Assembly (NCBI RefSeq): GCF_900111925.1
Contig: NZ_FOKA01000001.1
Location: forward strand, 310,001 to 374,000
Length of the DNA: 64,000 nucleotides
Direction of reading: 5' to 3'
From: Cellulomonas marina
GTDB lineage: Bacteria; Actinomycetota; Actinomycetes; Actinomycetales; Cellulomonadaceae
Below are positions 43,579-53,338 of the stretch, in pieces; position 1 is the first letter of the stretch, and every line of letters starts with the position of its first letter. The notes beneath the pieces are model-generated. The model saw only the letters and a list, made by a program, of their open reading frames with translations. It was not told the DNA's origin and did no database searches. A program made the position numbers and the translations under genes.

Positions 43579-46316
43579 GCGGCGCTGTCGGCCGGGACCT
43601 CGACGGCCGCCTCCGACCGCTGCGTGGGCACGACCGGCTCCGACGAACGCGCCCGGCGCGCCCAGACCCGCGTCCGCGCCCGGCTGCGGGCCGCCGGCCA
43701 GAGCCGGCGCACCACCGAGGCGTCGACGGTCCGCAACCCGGCGGACATCCCGCGCACACCACCGCCGATGAGCGTCGCGACGTTGAGCATCGTCGTCGGG
43801 AACGCCGGACCGGGCGGCGCGGCGACGTACCGCTCCTCCCAGCGGGGGTGGAAGCACTCCTTGAAGTGCCGCACGCCCTTGAAGTTGTAGAAGGCGTCGC
43901 CGTGCGTGAACACCAGGCGCCCGATGCGGTCCCAGAACGGTGCCGTGGCGTCGGTGCGCAGGCCCGACAGCGGGGCCATGCCGAGGCTGAACGTCGCGTA
44001 GCCGCGCGCCTTCGCCCACAGCATGACCTCGAGGAACAGGTAGTTCATGACGTTCGGCACCTCGGTGCGGACCTGCCGCATGAGGTCGATCGCGACCTCG
44101 CCCTCCCCGTCGCCGACCCACAGCGTCGCGAACGCGACGACCCGGCCCTCGAGCCGCACCACGGCGACGGGGAACCGCACGACGTAGTCCTCGTCGAAGG
44201 GCCCGAGCGAGAACCGCTTCTCGGACGCCCGCCGGCCCGCCAGCCACTCCTCGGAGACGGCCCGCAGCTCGGGCAGCAGGGCGGGGACCGCCTCGGCCGG
44301 GACGACCTCGACGGTGCAGCCGGCGCGCTCGTTGATGCTGCGCCAGCGTCGCATCTTCGCCCGGTCCCGGCCCTCGAGGCCGAAGGACCCCAGGTCGATG
44401 AGCGCCTCCTCGCCCAGCTTGCTCAGGCCGAGGCCGAGCTCGCGGTACGTGGGCGCCAGGGCGTCGCCGACGCCGTACAGCACCGGCCGTCCGTCGTGCC
44501 GCTCGGCCCGCTCGACGAAGGTCGTCAGCAGCTCGCGGAACTGCGCCGGGTCGCCGACGGGGTCGCCCATGCTGACCCAGCTGCGTCCCTCGACCTGGTA
44601 CATGAGGAACGCGTCGCCACCCGCGCTGAAGAGCAGGCGCTTGTCCCCGGTGAAGGCCAGGTGGGCGCTGGCCCTCCCGAAGCGCCGCACGACGTCCTCG
44701 GCCCGCGCGAGGTCCTCCTCACCGCCGGTGGCGGGTCCGGGCACGACGGGTGCCAGGAGCCGGGCGCCGGCCAGCAGCAGCCCGACGAGCGCGACGAGCG
44801 CGACGAGGCGCGCCGAGACGGGGTGCGAGCCGCCCACGACGAGCCCCCACCACGACCCCTGACCGTCGTCGGTCGGGTGCAGGGCGAGCCACGCGAGCGC
44901 CGTCGTGGCGGTCCCGCCGGCCACCGCCGACCAGGTCCAGCCGCGCGAGTGGTGGAACACGTGGCTGCGGCGGCCGAACACCGGCGCGGCCGGGACCATG
45001 AGGGCGAGCAGGCCGAGCGACACCAGCCCGGTCACGCGCGCGCCGACGAGCAGGCACACGGCGGTGAGCGCCACGAGGACGACCACGGTCCCGAGCCAGG
45101 CCTCGTGCAGCCGACGACGGAGCCCCAGGGCGAGCAGCACCAGCCCCACGCCGAGCAGGCTCAGCGTCGGCCCGGAGTGCGCGGGCAGCCGGTCCACCAG
45201 ACCCGGGATCTCGCCGGTGACGACGAGCAGCGCGCCGGCGCCCGCCACGACCACGGCGAGCACCCAGGGCGTCAGCAGGCCGGTGCGCTGCACCAGCTCG
45301 GACCGGGACGAGCCCGTCGTCTCGTCGCGTCCCCGGCGGGCCTCCAGGGTGACGAGCACGACCGCCGCGACGAGCAGCGGCAGCACGTAGTAGACGATCC
45401 GGAAGGCGACCAGCGCGGGTGCCAGCACGAGCGGGTCCACCGTGCCGGCCAGGAGCACCAGGAGGGCCGCCTCGAACACGCCGATGCCCCCGGGGACGTT
45501 GCTGAGCAGGCCGAGGAGCGTCGCGATCGCGAAGGCGGCGGCGAACGGCACGAACGCGACGTCCAGGCCGACGGGCAGCAGGACCCACAGCGCCGCCGCC
45601 ATCGTCGCCACCTCGAGCGTCGACAGCACCACCTGCGCCACGGCCAGCGGCCTCGACGGCCGGTCGATCCGCCAGTCGCGCCACCGCACGGCCCGCCCGC
45701 CGCGACGCGCCCAGCCCACGTAGCCGGCGACGGGCAGCAGCAGCGCCACCCCGAGCGCCGCGGCGACGCCCGGTGCGACCCGGAGCGCCTCGCCGGTGCG
45801 GTCCGGTGCGGTGAGCATGCCCAGCGCCGACAGCACGGCGAAGCCCAGCCCCAGCGTCACGAGGTTGAAGCCCACGATCCGCGTGATGGCGAACGCGGGC
45901 ACCTGCCAGGCCGAGTACACGCGGGCCCGCAGCACGGCCCCCACCACGGCGGAGGCGCCCGTGGAGTTGCCGAAGGCGGTCGCGACGAATGAGGCGGCGG
46001 CGTACCGGCGGTAGGGGAGCCGGTGCTCCACTTACCGCAGCGCCAGCGCGTCGTATCCGGTCATGGCGAGGTAGGACACCGCGGTCGCGACGACCGCCAG
46101 GACGAGTGCCGGCGCACCGAGGGCGGCGACGTCGTGAGGCAGCTGCGACCACCGGTACCCGTCGAGGGTGCGGTGCAGCTGGAGGATGGCCACGCCGAGC
46201 ACGCCGGCCACGAGGACCGGGGCGAGCGCTCGGCGCAGTCGGCGCAGGCCCGTCCGCGGCCGGTGGCCGGAGGGCCGGTGGCCGGGGGGCGTCAGGGGTG
46301 CGGTGGTCGTCTCCAT
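43575..46316 (-). pseudogene. mprF: MprF-like phosphatidylglycerol lysyltransferase, split by an in-frame TAA
   Basis: The gene encodes a multi-helix flippase region and the C-terminal DUF2156 aminoacyl transferase domain (VEGRSWVSMGDPVGDP, DLMRQVRTEVPNVMNYLFLEV, TFSLGMAPLSGL). MprF proteins add lysine to phosphatidylglycerol and flip it, lowering the negative surface charge. From ATG 46316 the frame runs 94 codons (LAMTGYDALALR) to a TAA at 46034-46032. It then continues without shift as GTG GAG CAC CGG, encoding VEHRLPYRRYAAASF, the usual next segment, where a tyrosine codon is expected in place of the TAA. The GTG right after the stop could allow re-initiation, producing an 818-residue protein that lacks the first helices. 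A sequencing error is the other option. Confidence 0.75.
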
Positions 46317-46493
46317 GGCACGGTGACCGATCGGCCGGACGGGCGACGTCGTGAACGAACGCGCGCTGCGGATCACCCCCCGCGGCCCTCGCCGGGGCCG
46401 GCGGACGAGTGGTCGTCGGCCCCGCCGGGCCCGCCCCCGCACGTCGTGCGCGACCGTGGGACGACCGGACGACGTCGTCACAGGAGGCCTCGC

Positions 46494-46700
46494 ATGTCCG
46501 TCCCCGCCCTCTCCTCGAGCGCCCTCGCGCTCCAGCTCGTGCACGTCGCCTACGCCGCCACCGGCGAGCTGCCGACGCCCGGTCTGCCGGACGTCCCGGC
46601 ACCGCTGTCGACGTCCCCCGCACGGGCACCTGCGGCCACCCCCACGGACGCCCCGCGGCTCGACGAGGCCGTCGGGCGGCACCTCGACGTCACGGCCTGA
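46494..46700 (+). CDS. Small hypothetical protein
   Basis: A 68-residue open frame starting ATG 46494 with a perfect AGGAGG 6 nt upstream. The N-terminal third is hydrophobic (ALSSSALALQLVHVAYAATG) and the rest is Pro/Thr/Ala-rich. No family is recognised. It is divergent from mprF, separated by 177 nt, and ends 51 nt before the phosphoribosyltransferase start. The good ribosome site is the main support. Confidence 0.5.
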   Translation: MSVPALSSSALALQLVHVAYAATGELPTPGLPDVPAPLSTSPARAPAATPTDAPRLDEAVGRHLDVTA

Positions 46701-46738
46701 CGACGGGGTCGGCACGGTCCGCCGGCCGCGCGGCCCCC

Positions 46739-46744
46739 TAGGGT
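46739..46744 (+). promoter_or_regulatory. -10 box TAGGGT, leaderless start
   Basis: TAGGGT lies 7 nt before ATG 46752, and no ribosome site is present in between. The transcript would begin at the start codon. Confidence 0.55.
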
Positions 46745-46751
46745 GGCCGCC

Positions 46752-47279
46752 ATGACGACGACCGAGGCCGGTCCGGGCCAGGCCCTGCCGGACGACCGCG
46801 AGGTCATGACCTACGAGGTCTTCGGCGAGGCGGCGCGCGCCGTCGCGCAGGCCGTCGTCGACTCGGGCTACGACCCCGACATCGTCGTCGCCGTGGCGCG
46901 CGGCGGGCTGCCCGCGGGCGGCGCCGTCGCGTACGCGCTCGGCACCAAGGCCGTCGGCACGCTCAACGTCGAGTTCTACACGGGCGTCGACCAGCGCCTG
47001 CCCGATCCCGTCCTGCTCCCGCCGCTGCTCGACACCGCCGCGCTGAAGGGCCACCGCGCGCTCGTCGTCGACGACGTGGCGGACACGGGGGAGACCCTCG
47101 CCCTCGTGCGCGAGCTCATGGCGCAGCACTGCGACGAGGTGCGCACGGCCGTGCTGTACGCCAAGTCCCGCTCGGTCATCGACCCGGACTACGTCTGGAA
47201 GCGGACCGACCTGTGGATCACGTTCCCGTGGTCCGCCCTGCCGCCGGTCGAGCGGTCCGCGCCGAGCAGCACCCCCTGA
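46752..47279 (+). CDS. Purine-type phosphoribosyltransferase (Gpt-like)
   Basis: A 175-residue type I phosphoribosyltransferase. The PRPP-binding signature is ALVVDDVADTGETL near residue 100, and VAVARGGLPAGGAVAYALG is the upstream loop. The WKRTDLWITFPWS segment near the C-terminus is typical of xanthine/guanine phosphoribosyltransferase-like proteins in actinobacteria. It would salvage a purine base to its nucleotide in the cytoplasm, but the exact base is not certain. ATG 46752 is chosen over an in-frame GTG at 46743 because of the -10 box spacing. Confidence 0.82.
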   Translation: MTTTEAGPGQALPDDREVMTYEVFGEAARAVAQAVVDSGYDPDIVVAVARGGLPAGGAVAYALGTKAVGTLNVEFYTGVDQRLPDPVLLPPLLDTAALKGHRALVVDDVADTGETLALVRELMAQHCDEVRTAVLYAKSRSVIDPDYVWKRTDLWITFPWSALPPVERSAPSSTP

Positions 47280-47303
47280 CGCACGGGCGGCCCCAGCCGG
47301 CCG

Positions 47304-48080
47304 CTACAGCTCGTCGCCCAGCCCGAACTGGCGCAGCACGGCCCCCGCCAGATCGCGCGGCCCCCGCACGAGCCCGACCGCCCCCGCGTCGAGCAGCTCG
47401 TCGGCCGAGCCGTACCCGTACAGCACCCCGAGCGTCGCGATGCCGTGCGCCGCCGCACCCGCGACGTCGTGCTCGCGGTCGCCCACCATGACCACGTCCC
47501 GCGGGTCCGCCGTGCGCTCCGGACCCAGCCAGGCCAGGGCCTCCGCGATGACCGACGCCTTGCTGCCGCTCTCGTCCAGCGGCGCCCCGAAGACGGCGTC
47601 CACGAGCCGGTCGAGCCCGAACTCCCGGCACACGGGCCGCGCCAGCACCTGCGGCTTGGACGTCGCGACGACGAGCACGACCCCCTCCATCCGCAGGCGC
47701 ATGAGCGCCTCGACGACCCCGTCGTACACCTGGGTGCGCCACAGCCCGGTCCGCGCGAACTCCTCCTGGTAGTGCGTCACCGCGGCCTCGAGCAGCTCGG
47801 CGGGCACGCCGTGCGCGGGCATCGAGGTCGTGATCGGCGGCCCGACGAACCCGCGCAGCGCCGCGTCGTCCGGCACCGGCAGGCCGAGGGCCGCGTACGC
47901 CGCCCGCACCGACGCCACGATGCCCTCCACCGAGTCCATCAGCGTGCCGTCCAGGTCGAGCAGCGCGACGGGCCCCGGGGACAGGCCCTCCGGCGCGGGA
48001 GCGGTCACGAGGTCCGCGGCCATCGTCGCCGGCGTGATGCGCGGGTCGCCGGGGTACAGGGCGCTGGGGGAGGACGTCAC
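47304..48080 (-). CDS. HAD-superfamily phosphatase (Gph-like)
   Basis: A 258-residue HAD subfamily IA hydrolase. Motif I is LLDLDGTLMDS (nucleophile and acid Asp), motif II VVATSKPQ, the lysine of motif III is in GSKASVI, and motif IV is VVMVGDREHDVAGA. A 30-residue N-terminal extension precedes motif I. GTG 48080 overlaps the stop of the upstream paralogue as GTGA. Members remove phosphate from phosphoglycolate or nucleotides; the substrate is unassigned. Confidence 0.85.
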   Translation of the reverse strand: MTSSPSALYPGDPRITPATMAADLVTAPAPEGLSPGPVALLDLDGTLMDSVEGIVASVRAAYAALGLPVPDDAALRGFVGPPITTSMPAHGVPAELLEAAVTHYQEEFARTGLWRTQVYDGVVEALMRLRMEGVVLVVATSKPQVLARPVCREFGLDRLVDAVFGAPLDESGSKASVIAEALAWLGPERTADPRDVVMVGDREHDVAGAAAHGIATLGVLYGYGSADELLDAGAVGLVRGPRDLAGAVLRQFGLGDEL

Positions 48081-48784
48081 GCGACGATCCTCCCCGACGC
48101 ACCGACGGCGGCGAGCACGGCGGGCGCCAGCTCGTCGACCGAGGCCAGCACGCGCTCGGCGCCGGCCGCCGCGAGCTCATCGGGCGGCGCGTACCCCCAC
48201 CCCGCCCCCAGCGTGGCGATGCCGTGCGCGGCCGCGCCCACCACGTCGTGCCGCCGGTCGCCGACCATCCGCGTCCGGGCGGGCGCCGGCACCCGACGCG
48301 GCCCCAGCGTCGCCAGCGCGCGCCCGACGACGGTCGCCTTGTCCGTCGGGTGGTCCTGGTCGAGGTCCCCGAACACCGCGTCGACGAGGGCGTCGACCCC
48401 GAACCGCGCGCAGATCTCCTCCGCCCGGTCCTGGACCTTCGACGTCGCCACGGCGAGCGTCAGCCCCGCCGCCCGCAGCTCCGTCATCGCCTCGACGACG
48501 CCCGGGTAGAGCCGGTTCCGGTACTGCCCCACCTCGGCGTAGTGCGCCCGGTACAGCGCGATGCCCTCCGCGACGCGCGCCGCCGGCACGCCGTGCGCGA
48601 GCAGGTTCTCCGTCAGCGGCGGCCCGACGACGTCGGCCAGCTCCTCGTCGGACGCCACCGGCAGCCCCAGCGTCTCCAGCACGACGCGGTAGGACCCGAC
48701 GATGCCGGGCCCGGACTCCGTCAGCGTGCCGTCGAGGTCGAGCAGGACGAGGGGGGCAGGACCGTCGGGGCCGGGTGCGCGCAC
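48077..48784 (-). CDS. HAD-superfamily phosphatase (Gph-like), paralogue
   Basis: A 235-residue HAD hydrolase with motif I LVLLDLDGTLTES near the N-terminus, VATSKVQDRAEEI as motif II, DKATVV with the lysine, and MVGDRRHDVVGAAAHGIATLG as motif IV. It clearly resembles its downstream neighbour, to which it is coupled, so the pair arose by tandem duplication. GTG 48784 is the start. A GAGACT hexamer shortly upstream might be a -10 box. Confidence 0.85.
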   Translation of the reverse strand: MRAPGPDGPAPLVLLDLDGTLTESGPGIVGSYRVVLETLGLPVASDEELADVVGPPLTENLLAHGVPAARVAEGIALYRAHYAEVGQYRNRLYPGVVEAMTELRAAGLTLAVATSKVQDRAEEICARFGVDALVDAVFGDLDQDHPTDKATVVGRALATLGPRRVPAPARTRMVGDRRHDVVGAAAHGIATLGAGWGYAPPDELAAAGAERVLASVDELAPAVLAAVGASGRIVA

Positions 48785-48818
48785 ACCCCAGTCTCGCCCG
48801 GTCGCAGCACCCCTCGCC

Positions 48819-49661
48819 TCAGGAGGAGCGCGTCGCGCGGGCCGCGTCCGCCGCCTCCCGCTCCTCCACGGCCGCGACGAGCCCCTCGACCGCGCGGCGC
48901 AGCGCCGGGTCGACGTGCTCGCGGTGGTGGCGGGCGACGTGGTCGAGCACCGCGCGCGCCGCCGGGCCGTTGCGGTCGTAGCCCGGCACCATGGCGGCCA
49001 GGGGGAGCGACGGGTACGCCCGCTCGACGCCCCGCTCCGCCGCGAAGGCGTCCTGCCGCGCGCCGCGCTCGCCGCGCTCCTCGGCGGCCAGCTCGGCGAG
49101 CCGCAGCACCCGGTCGACGGCGTGGACCTGGACGAGCCGGGTGGCCGCGAGGCGCTCCCCCCGCAGGTCCCGGTGCAGGCCGACGAGCAGGTTCGTCAAT
49201 GCCTCGGACACCTGGTGCGCCACGTCCCCCCCGTCCCTCGGAAGGGGACGTGCGGGTACCTCGAGCCCCTCCGGGGCGTCCGGCCGCCGCCACACGACGC
49301 GAGCCGGCGGGTAGGCGGCCGACCGCAGCGCGGCGACGGTGAACACCGCGTACTCGGCGTACACGCCGTCCTCGAACAGCGCCTTGCGGCCGTCAGCGGT
49401 GTTGGCGAAGCTGAACGCCAGCGGTGCGGCGCCCTCCAGCCAGTCGAGCTGCTCGAGGAAGCGCGGCTCCGCCCCGTCCTCGACGACCACGAAGAAGTCG
49501 AGGTCCGAGTGCTCGTCCAGCCGGTGCCGGTCGGTGCCGACGGACCCGAGCCCGAGGAGCGCCAGGGCGCCCGGCGTCCGGGCGAGCCGGCGGCCGATGT
49601 CGTCCAGCCGGTCCAGCAGGCGCTGCGGCGTCACGGGCGGGTGGGGCTGCGGAGACGTCAC
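48819..49661 (-). CDS. Nucleotidyltransferase-domain protein
   Basis: A 280-residue protein with the polymerase-beta-like nucleotidyltransferase signature GLGSVGTDRHRLDEHSDLDFFVVVED (residues about 37-62), giving the metal-binding Asp pair in SDLDFF. A helical C-terminal part (LTNLLVGLHRDLRGERLAATRLVQVHAVDRVLRL) follows, as in aminoglycoside- or lincosamide-type adenylyltransferases. It may modify a small molecule or protein with AMP; no resistance function can be claimed. It stands 35 nt upstream of the HAD pair on the same strand and is divergent from the ileS T-box. Confidence 0.75.
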   Translation of the reverse strand: MTSPQPHPPVTPQRLLDRLDDIGRRLARTPGALALLGLGSVGTDRHRLDEHSDLDFFVVVEDGAEPRFLEQLDWLEGAAPLAFSFANTADGRKALFEDGVYAEYAVFTVAALRSAAYPPARVVWRRPDAPEGLEVPARPLPRDGGDVAHQVSEALTNLLVGLHRDLRGERLAATRLVQVHAVDRVLRLAELAAEERGERGARQDAFAAERGVERAYPSLPLAAMVPGYDRNGPAARAVLDHVARHHREHVDPALRRAVEGLVAAVEEREAADAARATRSS

Positions 49662-49810
49662 GACGTCGTCCCTCCGTCAGGTCGACGTGTCGTCCCGCGC
49701 GGGCCGTCCCGCCGGGGTCGCGACTGCTCGGTCCCATCCTGGCCCGGCGGCGCGGTCCCGGGAAGTCCGCCGCACGCCGCAGGACGGCGCATGTGGCTAC
49801 CATGGCCGCA

Positions 49811-50062
49811 CAGGCGTCGACCCGGCCATCACCGGCGAGCCTCCGGAAGAAAGGACTGCGCGAGCGGTCCCGGTAGAACCGGACGGGCAGGCCCGTCACA
49901 GCCGACGACGAGTGGTCGGACGCGTCGCACGCCGCAGGGCGGGCGACGGGCCCGGCAAGCGAGGTGGTACCGCGGTGGCCCGGCCGGTCCGGGTCCGTCG
50001 TCCTCGTGCGCCCGGCACGTCACGCACCCCGGCGGGTGCGGCAGGACCAAGGAGCCCCTCGC
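49811..50062 (+). promoter_or_regulatory. T-box riboswitch of ileS
   Basis: The T-box core AGGTGGTACCGCGG is at 49962-49975. A candidate isoleucine specifier ATC (49828-49830) lies in a short stem I between CCGGCC and ACCGG, followed by CGGAAGAAAGGAC. The small stem I and the ileS context fit the actinobacterial ultrashort type, which controls translation: without uncharged tRNA-Ile the AAGGAG (50049-50054) is hidden. A TACCAT hexamer at 49798-49803 may be the -10 box. Confidence 0.88.
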
Positions 50063-53000
50063 GTGGCCTACCCGTTGCACCGCTCGTCGTCGCCCGTCCC
50101 GGCGTCCCCGGACCTGCCCGCCCTCGAGGCGGACGTCCTCGCGCACTGGGCGCAGGACGGCACCTTCGGCGCGAGCATCGACGCGCGCCCCGCCGGCGAG
50201 GGCGGCAGCAACGAGTTCGTCTTCTACGACGGCCCGCCCTTCGCCAACGGCCTGCCGCACTACGGCCACCTGCTGACGGGCTACGCCAAGGACGTCGTGC
50301 CGCGCTACCGGACGATGCGCGGCAACCGCGTCGAGCGCCGGTTCGGCTGGGACACCCACGGCCTGCCCGCGGAGCTCGAGGCCGAGCGCATCCTCGGCAT
50401 CACCGACAAGTCGCAGATCGAGGAGATGGGCATCGCGGCCTTCAACGCCGCGTGCCAGGAGTCCGTCCTGCGCTACACGGGGGAGTGGCGCGAGTACGTC
50501 ACCCGCCAGGCGCGCTGGGTCGACTTCGACCACGACTACAAGACGCTCGACATCTCCTTCATGGAGTCGGTCCTCTGGGCGTTCAAGACCCTGTACGACA
50601 AGGGCCTGGCCTACGAGGGCTACCGCGTCCTGCCCTACTGCTGGCGCGACCAGACGCCGCTGTCCAACCACGAGCTCGGCATGGACGCGGACGTGTACCA
50701 GGACCGGCAGGACCGGACGGTCACGGTGACGTTCCCGCTGGCGGGGGAGCGGGCGGAGGGCCTCGGGCTGGCGGGCGTCGCGGCGGTGGCCTGGACGACG
50801 ACGCCGTGGACGCTGCCGACGAACGCCGCCCTGGCCGTCGGGCCGGAGGTGACCTACGTCGTCGTGCCGCACGCCACGCCGGCCGGGGAGCGCACCGGCA
50901 TCCAGGAGCACCTCGCGGCGGACACGTTCCTGCTCGCCGAGGCGCTGCTGCCGGCGTACGCGAAGGACCTCGGCTACGCGTCCGGCGACGAGGCGCTCGC
51001 GGCCGTCACGCGCCGCGTCACCGGCGCGGAGCTCGCCGGCGTGCGCTACGAGCGGCTCTTCGACTACTTCGCGGACACCGCCGCCTGGGGCACGGGCAAC
51101 GCCTGGCAGGTGCTCACCGAGGACTACGTCACCACCGAGGACGGCACGGGCGTCGTCCACCAGGCCCCCGCGTACGGCGAGGCCGACCAGGAGTCCTGCG
51201 AGCGCGCCGGCATCCCGACGATCCTGTCCGTCGACGAGGGCGGCCGGTTCACCGCCGTGGTGCCGGACGTCCAGGGCCTGCAGGTCTTCGAGGCGAACAA
51301 GCCGATCATCGACCGCCTGCGCGCCGACGGCCGCCTGCTGCGCGAGTCCTCCTACGTGCACTCCTACCCGCACTGCTGGCGCTGCCGGAACCCGCTGATC
51401 TACAAGGCGGTCTCCTCCTGGTTCGTCCGCGTGAGCGCGTTCCGCGACCGCATGGTCGAGCTCAACCAGCAGATCTCCTGGACGCCGGAGCACCTGCGCG
51501 ACGGGCAGTTCGGCAAGTGGCTGGCCGGTGCGCGCGACTGGTCGATCTCCCGCAACCGGTACTGGGGCACGCCCATCCCGGTGTGGACCTCCGACGACCC
51601 CGCCTTCCCGCGGACGGACGTCTACGGCTCGCTGGCCGAGCTGGAGCGCGACTTCGGGCGCCTGCCGACGAACGCCGCCGGGCAGCCGGACCTGCACCGG
51701 CCCTTCATCGACGAGCTCACGCGCCCGAACCCCGACGACCCGTCGGGCCGGGCGACGATGCGGCGCATCACCGACGTGCTCGACGTGTGGTTCGACTCGG
51801 GCTCCATGCCGTTCGCGCAGGTCCACCACCCCTTCGAGAACGCGGACTGGTTCGAGGGGCACTTCCCGGGCGACTTCATCGTCGAGTACATCGGGCAGAC
51901 GCGCGGCTGGTTCTACACGCTGCACGTGCTGGCCACGGCGCTGTTCGACCGACCGGCGTTCCGGTCCGTCATCTCCCACGGCATCGTGCTGGGCGACGAC
52001 GGCCGCAAGGCGTCCAAGTCCCTGCGCAACTTCCCCGACCCGATGGTCATGTTCGACCGGTACGGCTCCGACGCGGTCCGCTGGTCGCTCATGTCCTCGC
52101 CGGTGCTGCGCGGGGGCAACCTCGTCGTCGCCGAGGAGAACATCCGCGAGGCGGTGCGGCAGGTGCTGCTGCCGGTGTGGAGCACGTACTACTTCTTCAC
52201 GCTCTACGCCGGTGCGGCGCGCGGCGGCGAGGGGTACGAGGCGCAGCCGGTGACGGCCGAGCGCGTCGCCGGGCTGCCGCCGATGGACCGGTACCTCCTG
52301 GCGCGCACGCACGACCTCGTCGTCGACCTCACCCGCCGGCTCGACGCGTACGACATCGCCGGCGCCTGCGAGGCCGTCCGCGAGCACCTCGACGTCCTGA
52401 CCAACTGGTACGTGCGCACCCAGCGCGACCGGTTCTGGGCGGAGGACGCCGACGCGTTCGACACGCTGTGGACCGCCCTCGAGGCGCTCACGCGGGTCAT
52501 GGCGCCGCTGGCGCCCCTGGTGACGGAGGAGGTCTGGCGCGGGCTCACGGGCGGGCGCAGCGTGCACCTCACCGACTGGCCGACGCCGGACGACGGGGCG
52601 CTCGTCGCCGACCCCGCGCTCGTCGCCGCGATGGACGGGGTCCGGTCCGCGGTGTCCGTCGCGCTCGGGCTGCGCAAGGCGAACGGGCAGCGCGTCCGCC
52701 AGCCGCTGCGGCGGCTGACCGTCGCGGTGCCGGACCCCGACGCGCTCGCGCCGTACCGCGACCTGCTCGCGGCCGAGCTCAACGTGAAGGACGTCGAGCT
52801 CGTCGCGGCCGACGAGGCCGCCGCCGCCGCGCACGGCATCGCCCAGCGGCTGGCGGTCAACGCCCGGGCCGCCGGGCCACGCCTCGGCCGCGGGGTGCAG
52901 GCGGTGATCCGCGCGGCCCGCGACGGTGCGTGGCGGGTCGAGGGCGCGACGGTCGTGGTGACCACGCCCGACGGCGACGTCCCGCTCGAGCCGGCGGAGT

Positions 53001-53338
53001 ACGAGCTGACGACCGTCGTCGCGGTGGCCGAGGGCGGCGAGGGGCCGACGGCCGCGGCGGCGGTGCTGCCCGGCGGCGGCTTCGCGGTGCTGGACCTCGT
53101 CCTCGACGACGAGCTGCGTGCCGAGGGCTACGCCCGCGACGTCGTCCGCGCCGTGCAGGACGCGCGCAAGGCCGCCGGCCTCCAGGTCGGCGACCGCATC
53201 GCGCTGACCCTCGGCGTGCCGGCCGAGCACGTGGCCGCCGTCGAGGCGCACCGGGCGTTCGTCGCCGACGAGACCCTGGCGACGACGCTCGTCGTCGCCC
53301 CCGCCCCTGATCTGACCGTGGAGGTGGCGCGCGCATGA
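50063..53338 (+). CDS. ileS: Isoleucyl-tRNA synthetase
   Basis: A 1091-residue class I synthetase charging tRNA-Ile. It opens with [29 protein letters not shown]. The HIGH-type motif is [14 protein letters not shown] near residue 58 and the KMSKS-type motif [12 protein letters not shown] near residue 650, both of the eukaryote-like (type 2) form usual in actinobacteria. An editing domain ([16 protein letters not shown]) and a C-terminal tRNA-binding part follow. GTG 50063 is 8 nt after AAGGAG within the T-box leader. The stop overlaps folC (ATGA). Confidence 0.97.
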   Translation: MAYPLHRSSSPVPASPDLPALEADVLAHWAQDGTFGASIDARPAGEGGSNEFVFYDGPPFANGLPHYGHLLTGYAKDVVPRYRTMRGNRVERRFGWDTHGLPAELEAERILGITDKSQIEEMGIAAFNAACQESVLRYTGEWREYVTRQARWVDFDHDYKTLDISFMESVLWAFKTLYDKGLAYEGYRVLPYCWRDQTPLSNHELGMDADVYQDRQDRTVTVTFPLAGERAEGLGLAGVAAVAWTTTPWTLPTNAALAVGPEVTYVVVPHATPAGERTGIQEHLAADTFLLAEALLPAYAKDLGYASGDEALAAVTRRVTGAELAGVRYERLFDYFADTAAWGTGNAWQVLTEDYVTTEDGTGVVHQAPAYGEADQESCERAGIPTILSVDEGGRFTAVVPDVQGLQVFEANKPIIDRLRADGRLLRESSYVHSYPHCWRCRNPLIYKAVSSWFVRVSAFRDRMVELNQQISWTPEHLRDGQFGKWLAGARDWSISRNRYWGTPIPVWTSDDPAFPRTDVYGSLAELERDFGRLPTNAAGQPDLHRPFIDELTRPNPDDPSGRATMRRITDVLDVWFDSGSMPFAQVHHPFENADWFEGHFPGDFIVEYIGQTRGWFYTLHVLATALFDRPAFRSVISHGIVLGDDGRKASKSLRNFPDPMVMFDRYGSDAVRWSLMSSPVLRGGNLVVAEENIREAVRQVLLPVWSTYYFFTLYAGAARGGEGYEAQPVTAERVAGLPPMDRYLLARTHDLVVDLTRRLDAYDIAGACEAVREHLDVLTNWYVRTQRDRFWAEDADAFDTLWTALEALTRVMAPLAPLVTEEVWRGLTGGRSVHLTDWPTPDDGALVADPALVAAMDGVRSAVSVALGLRKANGQRVRQPLRRLTVAVPDPDALAPYRDLLAAELNVKDVELVAADEAAAAAHGIAQRLAVNARAAGPRLGRGVQAVIRAARDGAWRVEGATVVVTTPDGDVPLEPAEYELTTVVAVAEGGEGPTAAAAVLPGGGFAVLDLVLDDELRAEGYARDVVRAVQDARKAAGLQVGDRIALTLGVPAEHVAAVEAHRAFVADETLATTLVVAPAPDLTVEVARA

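Noticed and set aside
48819-49661. Antibiotic resistance adenylyltransferase
   Set aside because: Only the general nucleotidyltransferase motif is seen; nothing identifies an antibiotic substrate.
49339-53310. A long open frame (1323 codons) overlapping ileS
   Set aside because: It is a shifted-frame shadow of ileS and of the nucleotidyltransferase; the translation is Arg/Pro/Gly low complexity.
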